A DNA stretch of 64,000 nucleotides from Capsicum annuum (lineage: Eukaryota; Streptophyta; Magnoliopsida; Solanales; Solanaceae): assembly GCF_002878395.1 (NCBI RefSeq), contig NC_061114.1, positions 167,736,205-167,800,204 on the forward strand, read 5' to 3'. A program made the translations under genes and the position numbers. Below the pieces are notes generated by a model. The model searched no databases. It saw only the letters and a program-made list of their open reading frames with translations, and was not told the origin of the DNA. Positions 36,061-47,340 of the stretch are shown piece by piece; within the stretch, counting starts at the first letter, position 1; each line of letters starts with the position of its first letter.

Positions 36061-37500
36061 ACCTCTATTAAACCTACTTAACCTTTGCAAAAAAGGCATG
36101 TAACCTATGGTTGCAGATCCGTTCTTGGTATAACAACAACCAAAAGGAGTTAAAGATTACATTACTTCTTTAAAACTAGACCAACATCCTATTCTCCCAA
36201 CTTAAAAGGAGCAGTTCATCACTCTACAAATGCCGAAAGATTTTTTATGACAATGGAAAACCCAAGGCTTCACCAATATCACTTCAGTGCTGTTAGGGTC
36301 ACGTTGACATATCATGGAAGAAAAGCCCAGCCAATAGTGGTGCATCTTTCCCTTCTTGATACCAGACACAATAAATACCAATATGCCAATTTGTGAACCT
36401 CAGAAATCACACTGAACGTCGAGATAGTCTTTGTCACCATATTTCCCAACTTCAAAATATCCCTATCTAATTCATATATAATGGAGGCTTTGAAGATCCA
36501 GGTTCATATTCTCGAAGATCTATATATCAGAGATGCCATCCATGCAACACTACACTACTAGGTAGCTTGGCGGGTCCAAAATCATGCTATGGATCTATCC
36601 CTTCCAGGTGGAAATAATGCTTTGTTCCTAAACATTGATGCCACTAATGAAACCACTCAATCTACTTAGATCCCAAGAAAAATCCCCAGAGATGAACTTG
36701 TCAAAGTACTCCCAGACTCATTGGTCACAAACTATGAGAAATTGAGAGAACATCCTCAACCTCTCTAGTCCATTGAACCATCCTATGCCAGAAGATGTGA
36801 TAATATTGTCACGATCAGTTTCAACCCCTCATACCTAAAAAAGCCTCCTAAAACCACTTGCTCAATCCATATGTACCAACCTTCTACCGACCTAAAAATC
36901 CTACACTGGTTCCTATGCTATTGCATGGATGAGCATAATTAGATAAACTACTTCAATTATGACAGTCGCTATACTGTGTGGTGCAAATGTCCTTGATAAG
37001 AAAACTATCTGTGGAAGTCGAATTGGGAACACCACATGTGCCAAGGAGATACATTACCTACTCCATCGCAAAATAAAACCACCTAAATAAAAAATAAGCC
37101 TGCAACCAATTTGTTGATGATGTCTCCTGCAGACACCTATCACTCAGATGACTTTCCACCAACAAACCCTTCAAAAAAGATAACATAAGCTACGCTCCAA
37201 AATTTCCAAGTAAGAATGTTATCCTACCCACTCTACATGAGGGACCTACCAAAATTTTAGAATACCAACAAGTACTAGAATACCAACTTAAAACCCTATA
37301 ATATAATGTGTGTCCACCAGACACCTCACCATTCTGCTTCCTCAACCAGTAACAAAAAGAAACTGCTTCCCTAAAAACCCAAATCCAACACCTAGAGTTT
37401 GAGATCCTCAAAGTACAATGCATGTATGAGGTCCTCAAATCACAACAAACCCAAAACTTCAGGACAAACCAAATATCATTCCCCATACCATCATAAAATC
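36061..37500 (+). pseudogene. Decayed movement-protein-like region of a caulimovirid-type endogenous element
   Basis: Frames on the + strand at about 36480-36800 contain IRDAIHATLHY and AWRVQNHAMDLSLPGGN, then a string around LVKVLPDSLVTNYEKL. These look to me like the movement-protein part of a petuvirus/florendovirus-type polyprotein, which lets virus pass through plasmodesmata. That match is from memory of the family and unsearched. Stops and frame changes are spaced every 30-60 codons, so it is a dead relic. At 37080-37500 similar quality of coding continues without a domain I recognise. A weak primer-site resemblance (TTGGTATAACAAC) lies near 36133. Confidence 0.55.
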
Positions 37501-40320
37501 TTCCCTCATAACATCAGAGTAACAACCTTATCAGTCCATTGATACCCGCTCATAATCCTGGACCTAAAAGTACCAAAAACATATGGGAAATGACAGATAT
37601 CACTCGTATTCAGAGAACAACCCAGAATTGTGCTACAAAGAACAAAGACAAGGCATAAATTACCAGTTAGTTGATTCTGCATACATAATAATCTTAAGTT
37701 GTAAACAAAATCACACCACTTAAGATTATATCTTCCAGATACCTAACAAGTAATCCCACACCAAAGAATAGGTCTATCCAAAATAATGCCTTCTCGAGGA
37801 TAGTGAAAATGTCATTGACTTGATCAACCTTAATCAAGTTGATCCAAGTCTAGTTGTCCAAAATAATGATAAGCCAATGCTAAAAGAGCCATCTTTCCAC
37901 ACAAATTCAAGCATAAGGAAAATTCACTTAGCAATAATATATTGAATAAATGTCCAAAATCTATCAAAACTAATATGACATATTGTGATCTAGTTCTTAG
38001 TTTAGATGATTCTTCCTGTCTCTCAAAATGCCATGCATGACATAAGAGGTACATGCAGTACTAATGAGCCAAAAAGCACAAACCACCAGAAAAGAGCCCA
38101 TGGTCAGCAAAGCCACTAGATCCTATAGGAGATAAAACTCAGGCAAGGACAAATGCTTTATCTTTCTTTATAAGGGACACTTTGTAAAAGTATTCCCTAA
38201 ATCCAAAAAGGACAAAAGGGTAGCTCAAACTGTGGAGGAAACCATGTCTTCTAAACCTTCAACTGAAGATAAAGATCTACATGATCTCAATCTAGAAAAC
38301 ATTCCTGAATCTATTTTCAACACAGATAAAGAAATATTCGAGGACGTCCCATCTCTCTTCTTTAGTGGCTAATTCTCTATTGGTGAATATGTCAAAGATA
38401 ACAAAGATATACTAGAACCATCAATCTAATCGCCAGAGAATGAATGTCCACCCATGTTTAGGAATAACTCTAAAAAGTCAGAGTTCTCTGAATCAGTCTA
38501 TGATCAAAATGAGGTGACTAGTGATCCAGTGCCAGAAAAAAGGCTAAAACCAACAACAACAGCTAAGGAAATCATTGAAACTAGACTACATACCTTCCTT
38601 ATTGATAATATCAAGATTCCACCATGGCCTCATTAAACTCAGGACTTCTACACTTTCATGACTAAAGAATCTAGATGAAAGAAAAAAATACATGACACTA
38701 TCAGCATGCATCTCTAGATTCTTTGAAATTCTCAATGATTGGTGGAACGCACTTGAGATTTTGGACAAAAACACTTATCTCATATCTCGAGACTTTACCA
38801 TAAACATAAAAATACTGTAAGAAGTATTTTGCAGAGATATGGACTACATCAAGCAAGTCATTATCCAAGTCTAGAATAGTGTATGCAAGAAAGGATCAGT
38901 ATTGAGGAGAATCATCCAGAATTACCCAGCTCTTGATCAGGCTTGTAGAAAAACAATATTGTTACCAAATATAATTATCCTAGCTCAAACCGCAGAGTAA
39001 GATTAAAGAGGCAACTACTATTTAGGAGGTTCAAACTGCCTAGACTTTTTCATGACAGGATCAAGGCAATTTGGCAAACTAGGTATTTCAGATGAAGAAG
39101 CCGAACAAAATATGATGGTTGCTCTATCTGCAGAAAGCCTAGGGACTTTGCAAAAAATTATCCTCAAGCCAAAAGGTTAAAGGACTCTGTCTACCTCTTT
39201 GAATAAATTTCTTATGACGCGAGGATCTATCTCAGTAAAGAGGATACAAAATTAGTCTTCTCGCTGGAAGATGAGCTGATGAAGGACACCCTTCTCTCCA
39301 TAGATGTATATGAAAAATCAAGTGATAATATCTACCTGCTATTCAGTATCAAAGAAGACAACCAGAAATTGTCTAGTCAAATACTCATGTTTAACATGAC
39401 AAGAATTTTATTTTTTGGAATAACAGACTGCCTGTAAGATCTATTTAATCAATAAATATATCCCTTTGATCCATCCATTCCTTGAGAAAGAAGAACTTTC
39501 TATGAGCTTCAACTGTTTAGAAAATATGGCGGATCCATCCTGAAGCCATTTGGAGTGAACCTAGAATACCTTTTCTCTCATGTCTTCATTACACTAGCCA
39601 ATGACTTCCTACAATAAATCCAATGGTTGTTCTGGTACCTGTGCCACCAGTACTATATCCTCATAGAGTCCAAGTGTGATACCTTCAAGCATTTTGATCA
39701 AATTCAACCAGCTCTAATAAGATTCATACTGTGGTTCAAGCCATGACAATACTAGATTTGATGCTTCAAGGATTCCTACAAGGTAGTGGTATTCATGCCG
39801 CATTGTCCAATAGCAATCACTATCCATGATGTCCAAGCTCAGTCGGAAATTTTACTCCTCTAGAAATTTTCTGTCTTAATACTTTCCCTGAAAGATGAAT
39901 CTTATGAAGCTCAATGCTTCATTTTCCAGCAAAACAGATGCATTCCAAAAGAAATATGGTCAAAGAAATAGGGAAAGTAGAGCTACACTGAGGATCTCCC
40001 TGCAAGGATGAAGTCTGACGAGCAATAAAAAATTATCAACAACCATATAAAATCACGAGAGATAAAGTCACCGACTTTATCAAGTGCATAAAACTAAAAA
40101 CACCTCTACAAGAATGTGAAGATTTATCCAACAAAAGGAGTTACTTCACCAGATCGATGAAGAGAAGCTTAGAAGGGAGAGAACTCCTTAGGAATAAGCA
40201 CGACGTCGGTTGGTGGATGGAAGAAAGATATGCGAGTTCATTGCCAACACCATCCAACATTGCCTGAAAGATGATGACAGATAACATGTGCAAGAAGTTA
40301 TTATTAACCGCAAGCACCAA
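37501..40320 (+). pseudogene. Decayed coat-protein-like region with two zinc-knuckle remnants
   Basis: The + strand keeps frames of 60-70 codons in a longer broken coding stretch. A knuckle remnant CFIFLYKGHFVKVFP at about 38150-38200 and a second, CSICRKPRDFAKNYP, at about 39115-39160 resemble C-X2-C-X4-H-X4-C with residues lost. Each is followed by an acidic stretch (EEETM and EDKDLHDLNLEN; SLEDELMKD). The second is preceded by a basic stretch. This is the layout of a pararetrovirus coat protein. Having two suggests a duplicated or rearranged genome. No protease or RT motif was found here, so the replicase part seems absent. A knuckle from a Ty3/gypsy gag is an alternative. Confidence 0.5.
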
Positions 40321-40737
40321 GAGGTTACCTTCTCTAGTGGGTCACTCTTTGTAGTGGGTTAACCTTATCTCCAAGAAACCCTTTTAGATAGGTTACCCTC
40401 CTACATGGGTTTGTCTTCAAGCTACTGACTCAGCCACTTAGTAGATAAGGAGCTTATCCACCTGCTTCCAATATGCTAACTCACCTACTTGCATATGCTT
40501 TCACATACTTTCATATACCAACAATATAAGTGCATTTTAATTTATTTTGGCTGATCACATATTAGTGGGGTTTGAATAAAGTAGGTTATAAATTTCTATT
40601 AGAAGTGTACCAAAGATAAGGCTTATCTAGTCATAACGGTTAAGGCTTATCTCTTAGAAGATAGAATATGATTGTAATATTTTATTTCAAGTTTATCTGT
40701 AGGTCGAGCTTATCTAGAGCTTCTGTCTCATATAAAA
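40321..40737 (+). promoter_or_regulatory. GATA-box-rich promoter with TATA box
   Basis: TATAAAA at 40731-40737 follows a stretch with repeated CTTATCT or its complement: near 40363, 40453, 40611, 40620, 40651, 40695 and 40710. Clustered GATA motifs before a TATAAAAGGAAG-type box are characteristic of pararetrovirus pregenomic promoters such as that of cauliflower mosaic virus. The TATA box lies about 130 bp before a polyadenylation signal on the same strand. Confidence 0.6.
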
Positions 40738-40794
40738 GGAAGTGTAGGACTTTAGTTGGAGATTATCAATTTCTTCACCTATCAATTTCTAAAC

Positions 40795-41102
40795 TTAGAG
40801 ATTTAATCTCTACTTGGACCGAATGCTCTACCTAAATCCTCTCTTTTAAATTTTTCTTTTATCAATAAAGATGTTTGTTAGCTAAACCCTTTATATTGTT
40901 TTCTCTCTTCTAAAGGGATGGGTACTTTGATCCTTTAGGTCGGATTAGTAGGGTGAGGAAACACTTTGGCAAGTACTTATTGTGATTGCAACATAGAACT
41001 CTGAAGTTACTTTTCATGAATGTGAAGCAAATTTAGTTTTGTCCACGTGACATAGATATCTAAGTCCTTTCAATTTTTATGAAATGAAATTGTCTTGGTT
41101 TG
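40795..41102 (+). repeat. Right inverted arm of the caulimovirid-like relic, first part
   Basis: Homologous in inverted orientation to about 35771-36060. It contains the polyadenylation signal and GGGATGGGTACTTTGATCC. It is interrupted at 41102 by a solo LTR and resumes at 44168. Confidence 0.72.
40864..40869 (+). terminator. Polyadenylation signal AATAAA
   Basis: AATAAA in ATCAATAAAGATG lies about 130 bp downstream of the TATA box. Pararetroviruses place their signal just after the transcription start, so that it is used only at the end of a full round. The copy in the left inverted arm keeps the hexamer. Confidence 0.6.
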
Positions 41103-44100
41103 TGTAATACCCTATATTTTTTCTCATCTTTGTATATCTTATGACTCATCTCTCAAATCGTAAAGACTCTTACGAGTTATATATAGCAAGTCGTACATAT
41201 GTCAGTGTGGGATGATTTGAGTTCTATTCAAGTTATGTGTTGACCCTAGAAGTTGTCATGTAATGTACAAGTCTTATGAAGATAAGTTATATTGTCAGTA
41301 GTATAGGTTCCCTAAGTTTTGTCTAGCTTACGAGTAGTGGCTATAAGTCATATAGACATGTTACGAGTTGTAAGATCTGACTCGTACCTTGACTAGAAGA
41401 CAATTCAAGATTCAATACTCATGTTTTTATAGATCTAAAAGTTACTTGTACATATATTAATTCCTAAAATATCTCCTAGCTCATGAACAAGTCATAACCT
41501 CCCTTAGCGATTAAATTCTTGGGATATACATAATGATAGTCATCTTCAAACAATCATAATTTTTTTACTAAGAATTTCAAATATCAATAACCATTAACAG
41601 ATAGATAATTTAATTATCTTTCCAAAAATATCAATTTTGCCTTAATCCAATATAGGGGTGAAAAGTTATGGCCAAATTACTGAAGAACTGTCAAACCTGG
41701 GGTACGACTTAAGGAACGACTCGTAACTAGAGCATATGAGTCATCAGGGTGAGTCATGCCCAAAATATTAGGGTTCAAAATTTTGGCTCCTGTGTATGAC
41801 TCAAGGTACGACCTATATCCAGAAGATACGAGTCGTACCCAAACACTCCGGGATAGTTTCTAGGTGAATTCTAGAGGGTTTCTAAAGGTTTTCTTTAGTC
41901 TTTTTTTCTTCCTATAACCTCTAACCATGACTTATAACCCTAAAATAATCTTATTTTCCCCCAATTATCAAATACATGACACGTTACTTTCTCTCCCAAA
42001 CTCAAGATCAACCATCTAGGGTTTCTTCTTCAAGATTATCTCTTAAGTCTCAAGATTCAAATTCAAGAACATCAAGATTAGGGTTCCTCACCCAAAATTT
42101 CAATCCTCATTCCTAAAGAACAATAAATTAACAATTTCTTCTTCAAGTATTCAAGGTTTTAAGTTACAATTTCAAGATTTCTCCAAAAAGTCGTCTAATT
42201 AAGGTATGTGGAAGTTCATCACGGGTCCCCTTTCATCCATGGAGCCCAAAAACCTTCTATTAAATTAAAGTATGGATTTTCTCTTATTAATTGAGTTTTA
42301 TATGTTCAAGATAGATTCAATTTATGTGTTCTCTTAGTAGTTTGACTCAATTTATGTCCAAGAATGTTTCCATGAAAAGTTAGGGTATCTCATGCTTTAA
42401 GCTATAACTTTCCACGTTATATTCAAGTGAATTTCATATTATACTATCAAGTTATGACTTTAGTCATGAAACCATGTTGTATTCTTATGTTTTAAGGTAT
42501 TCTCACGTGCAAGTTTATGATTCTCACATATTTGATAAAATATCTATGTTTTGGGTTTTTGAACTATGATTCCCATCCTACAATTTTAAGTGTTGATATC
42601 GTGCTTTATGGTTATTTAGTGTTAGAGGTTTATGAACACCCAATACCTACATATTTATATGATTTTAGATCTTTCAAGTGATAATTCAGTGAAACCATGA
42701 GTCTTGTTATTTACTCAGATATTTACGATCATGATGAGCACCATCAGTTATCAAAAATAATGTTTAGTTAAGGTTAGTTTAGTTCAGTACCAGTGTCAGT
42801 CAGTTGGGAGTAGGATTTAGTACTGAGTAAGTACAAGTATGCCAGCTTGCCCGTCAGTTAGGCAGAGTCGTTAGTAGTAGTCCCTATATTCCAGAACTAT
42901 GTAGCCAGCATAGGATATGAGGGGTCACTTATTAGTTTAAGCTTGATTTTCTCTCAGGGGTTACCGTTAGTTTAGGCTTAACACCTTGGTCCATCAGGAT
43001 AATAAATTAGTGGATCTACATGACCAGCGTTAGTACCCATGGCACGATACTGACACCCTTTAAACTAGGGTTATAGGTTGGACCCCAATTAGCTCAGACT
43101 GGGGCATGGCGGTTACATGATACCTCCCACATCTTCAGTTAGTATTTTAGTATATCTCAATTCAGGTTTTCTTGACTAGGTGTACATATTTTTAGTCAGT
43201 CACTTATATAGAATTCGGTCTTTCAGATTTTAGAATATTTCAGTAACAGTTTATGCCTGGTCTTGCATTCTCAGATACTATATATTCATGCTTTTATGCT
43301 CAACATATTTGTATATTCAGCTTCTTGAGTTATGCCAGTTTCCACCATATAGTTTCAGACCCAATATTTGTACATCATCCTCAATACAATTTGTACAACA
43401 TGTTCAGCTTTACATGAGATCTACATACAATACTCTTGTTTTATCGTATTCCAGCTTCAGTTTTTCTTATTTCTACAGAAGTAAAGATTTAAGAAACTAA
43501 GTGTAGTGATTCACCAACTTATCAAATTATGTTTGTTACTCATGTTTTAAGATACTTCATTTTTCAATTTATTTCATTTCCTTGGTGAGTCTACTTATAC
43601 TTAACATGTATGTTTAAATATTATGTACCTAATCAGGTTTACATATTGCATTCACCCCTACTTACTCAGTACATTCCAGAATTATTAATCCATATATGTC
43701 TGTGTGGCTATGTTATTTCATCATGTAGGTACCAGTTGTAGCCTATACATCATAATCAGATAGTTTGCAGCTTCTAGCCAACAGGTGATGAATTCTTTTA
43801 TTTTTGGGACTCTAGCCAATTGTAGATCACGTACCTTATTTTGATTATTCGTGTGTATTGATTAGTGATAGTTTGAGCCATGTCCCAGCTATCTATAGTC
43901 AGTATAGTAAAGTCTTCATAGATTGTCAGTCAGAGTCATGAAATGTAAATTTCAGTTCTCTTTTCAGTTTTATCAAATTGTAAATTTTATCAGTATTATA
44001 TTTACCTAAATTTTGTCATGATTATATTTCCACATATCAAACTTAGCTATTTAATATTTTCTAAATTAGTTGCTCAAGTATCATTCCAGTTCATGGGTTA

Positions 44101-44167
44101 GCTTGGGATTACTTGTGGTTTTAAGCACCATGTTACGACAAGGGGTAGTATCAGGCATGTCAGTTTG
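41098..44167 (+). mobile_element. Solo gypsy LTR in the right arm, TSD GTTTG
   Basis: The LTR is 41103-44162 (3060 bp), from TGTAATACCCTATATT to GGGTAGTATCAGGCATGTCA. GTTTG duplications lie at 41098-41102 and 44163-44167. Removing it joins the two halves of the arm, as judged by the homologous uninterrupted left arm. It is related to the LTR at 29308-31887. GACTCGTA-type motifs are dense at 41340-41840, and CAGT-rich stretches follow at 42720-43480. Confidence 0.9.
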
Positions 44168-44583
44168 CACAATAACATTCCAATTTAGATTTCCTTTCTT
44201 TGAAAGAACACGTAGATCTGAGGTCCACCATAGTACACCTTTGTTCCTCAGATGCTTAAGGGAAATAGGCCATGGGAGAACTGTCGTAAGACCCATTTAT
44301 ATCATATACGAAATAGTTTTATACTAAGGGGACAATTTATTTATTGTGTTCTAAGACTGGCAAAGTCAAGCCATCCCATTGAGGGTTGTAAAGTCTATGT
44401 TCTTGGCATACCATCCTTTAGTGGATGTGTAGCTCAGTCCTAAGAAATTTGTTGTATATTGATTAAAAACATTGATTTCATATAGTGTGCCGCCTATATG
44501 GACATAAAACAACCTATTATGTTGGAAAGGTTAAAGACTGTGGTCTATGGTCTTGATTAGAGATTTGATTTTGTATGGCATGC
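44168..44583 (+). repeat. Right inverted arm of the caulimovirid-like relic, second part
   Basis: It continues the arm after the solo LTR: CACAATAACATTCCAATTT matches the complement of 35740-35770, then GGGAAATAGGCCATGGGAGA, ATTAAAAACATTGATTTCAT and CCTATTATGTTGGAAA all have inverted counterparts at 35420-35720. The outer end near 44540-44583 is not sharp, because it merges into sequence that could already be the W protease-RT linker. Confidence 0.65.
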
Positions 44584-45424
44584 TTCTTACTAGGTATACC
44601 TCCAAATAAAGATATTGATTTTTTCATTGAGTTAGATCTGGGCACTCTCCTTCTTTTTATTCCTCCCTATCGAATATCTCTATCAGAGTTGAGGAAACTC
44701 AAAACTCAATTGCAAGAACTACTGATAAGGGGTTTATTCTTCCAAGTGGTGCTTCACCTTGAGTTACACCAATTCTATTTGTTAAGTAGAAAGATGGTAG
44801 TATGAGAATTTGTATTGATTACACACAATTGAATAATGTTACCATCAAGAATAAATATCTTTTGCCTCGCATAAATGATCTGCTTGACCAGTTATAGGGT
44901 GTGATGGTACTTTCTAAAATTAACTTGCGGTTAGGTCATCATCAGCTAAAAATTAGTCCAGAGGATATACCAAGGCCAATATTTAGAGCTTGGTATGGCC
45001 ATTATAAATTTCTAGTTATGTCCTTTGGGTTAACCGATGCGCCGACCACTTTTATGAGCTTGATGAATAGTATCTTTAAGTCTTTTTTGGACTCTTTTGT
45101 GTTTATTGATAACATTTTAGTTTACTCCAGGAGTAAGAAGGAACATGCAGGTCATCTGCAATAGCGTTAGGGATTCTAAAAGAAAAGAAGTTGTATGCCA
45201 CTTTTTTTGGAATGTAAATTTTGGTTGTCTTTGGTTACTTTCTTAGGGCATCTCATTTTTAAAAAGTGTTCGATGGTGGATTTCCAAATTATTGAGACAT
45301 TCATAGTTGGTTGAGGCATATATCAATGACTGAAGTAAGGAGTTTTATGGGTCTTTCCATCTACTACCACAGGTTTGTCAAGAATTTTACGTCTATAGCA
45401 ACTCACTTGACAAGTTTAACTGAG
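44584..45424 (+). pseudogene. RT remnant of Ty3/gypsy element W
   Basis: The + strand reads [79 protein letters not shown] and [19 protein letters not shown]. The last is the catalytic site, with the second aspartate replaced (FIDN). RT thumb strings such as VRSFMGLSIYYHRFVKNF lie near 45330-45390. Frames change several times. Upstream gag and protease are absent, replaced by the inverted-arm block. The run ends at SLTEKE, where the MULE is inserted. Confidence 0.87.
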
Positions 45425-46876
45425 AAAGAACTAGAGAAAATACATCATTTCCCTCCAAACATACTTTAGCACTTAAACTAAACTTCCATTTATTTACACC
45501 CCTTAACATTTTTAAGCTGAATTAATTTCACCCTTAAAGCTGGCGTGGAATTTTTTTTTTTAAAAAAGGAAAAAAAATGCATTTTTTATTTTAAAAATGG
45601 AGATGGTCCCACTTTTTAATATATATATATATATATACCCCACCTCCTTCACCTTTCATCGTCACCCCGCACACCTTTCATCGTCACCCCGCACACCTAC
45701 ACCCCACATCCCATACCATTTTCTTCTCCAATACATCAATAAACAACAACACCCATTTTCTACAACCATTAATTCTTCCATTAACAACCTCAAACACATC
45801 CTCCAACAACACTTTACTATAATTTTTTTTTATTTTTCTCCATTAATACATTCTCCAAAGAAGAAATTAAAGACACTAAATTGCTTTATTAATTCAGTTC
45901 GAAGAATAACAAAATTGGAAGAAATTTTCATAACTTTTATTTTTAAATTTCATTGATCCTTCTCTATTTTTTATTTATTTCAAGGGTCAATTTGGTGGTT
46001 GAAAATGTTGAGAGAATTGGATTGAAAGTTGAGATTGTGTTTAATGGAGAAAAAATTTTAATGTGATGTTTTTGTGATTTTTCTCTAATGATATTAATAA
46101 AAAAATGAAAAAAAAATTAGAGATGGGGATGGGGATTGGCTGGAAGAGGAGAAAGAAAAAGAGAGGGCGGGGGCGGGTGGTTTGAAGAAGAAGGAAAATG
46201 AGAGGTGGGAGTGGAGGAAAATTAAAATTGAAGGTGGGTGGGAGGTTGTTAATAGAGGAAAATAGAAAACAATGATTATGTTGAATTGGAACTTAGTGAT
46301 GCTATTGCATTGATATTTCTTGAATTAGTAGCTTGATGAAGGAATAATTGGTATTTTCTTTTAGTAATATGTTTGAAGTTTAAAGAAGATTGAAAATGGA
46401 GGAGAGGGAAGAGGAGAGATGGTTGGAAGAATATAGAAAAGGGGGAGGGGGCTACATTGCAGGGTAGGAGGCGGGGTGGTGGGGTGTGTGAAGAAGAAAG
46501 AAATTGGGGGAGGGGGGTGTCTTTTTTATTTAATATATATTATATATATATGTATATATATATATAATTATATATATATATATATTTATATAAATAAAAT
46601 AATAAATATATATTTTATTTTTTTAAAAAAATATATAAAAATAATGTGTGGGGGATTATTTTTTTTAAAAAAATCAAACTTCTTACGTGGCAATGACGTG
46701 GCGCTGAGGTGTAGGCGAGTGTAACACACTCTTCGTTGTGAGAGTGGTATTCAGTTTTGAGGGGTGAAATTAATATACTTTAAAGATGTTAAGGGGGTAA
46801 ATAAACAGAAGTTAAGTGCTAAAGTAAGTTGAGTGGATAAGTTCGGGGGGAAAAGATGTCTTTTCTCAAAGAACTA
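45425..46876. mobile_element. Nonautonomous Mutator-like element, 9-bp TSD AAAGAACTA
   Basis: The element is 45434-46867 (1434 bp). Perfect 9-bp duplications AAAGAACTA at 45425-45433 and 46868-46876 are diagnostic of the Mutator superfamily. The terminal inverted repeats open GAGAAAATACATC on the left and GAGAAAAGACATC on the inverted right, and continue with ACTTTAGCACTTAA and TTTATTTAC.CCCTTAACAT for about 80-100 bp. No transposase is present, so it must be moved in trans. The interior is purine-rich at 46080-46520 and has TA repeats. Excision in silico restores the W frame from SLTEKE to LPFVWSD. Confidence 0.92.
46531..46640. repeat. TA-rich microsatellite inside the MULE
   Basis: Interrupted (TA)n runs dominate this stretch, with short AT-rich breaks. 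A shorter (TA)n run lies at 45619-45637 in the same element. Confidence 0.9.
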
Positions 46877-47340
46877 CCTTTTGTTTGGTCAGATGGTTGG
46901 GAGGAGAGAATTAAAGGCTCAAAATATTATTGACCACGGCTTCTATTCTGTCTCTGCCGGTTGAAGGTAAGGATTTTATAGTTTTTTTATGATGCTTCAT
47001 ATTTGGAATTAAGTGTTGTGTTAATGTAGTATAATTATGTTATTACCTATGCTTTAAGGCAATTGAAGCCTCATGAAAAAAACTACCCAACTCATGATTT
47101 GGATTTGACAATAATGGTGTTTGCACTAAAGCTTTAGAGGCACTATATTTATGGTGTCAAGTGCAAGGTTTTTACAAACCACTGTAGCCTACAACGCATG
47201 TTTACCTAAAAATATTTGAACTTAAGCAAGCAAATATGGATGGAACTATTAAAAGATTATGATGTGACTATCACTTTTATCTGAGAATGGCTAATATGAT
47301 GGTAGATGCATTAAGCTAGAAAACTGTTAGTATGGGTAGT
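46877..47340 (+). pseudogene. RNase H remnant of element W
   Basis: The + strand shows LPFVWSD, a decayed [35 protein letters not shown] then RHYIYGVKCKVFTNH (TDH in active enzymes) and ELLKDYDVTI. This order is the gypsy RNase H domain that removes template RNA. Stops interrupt it at several places. Confidence 0.85.

Noticed and set aside
41103..44162. Solo LTR as part of the viral-like relic
   Set aside because: Perfect GTTTG duplications and similarity to the LTR at 29308-31887 show it is a later gypsy insertion.
35358..44583. Inverted arms as terminal repeats of a DNA transposon carrying captured viral sequence
   Set aside because: No target duplication was found outside the arms, and the arms contain viral-type polyadenylation and primer-site features. 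It is kept only as an alternative.
45434..46867. 119-codon and 82-codon frames as proteins
   Set aside because: They are low-complexity translations of homopolymer and TA-rich DNA inside a nonautonomous MULE.
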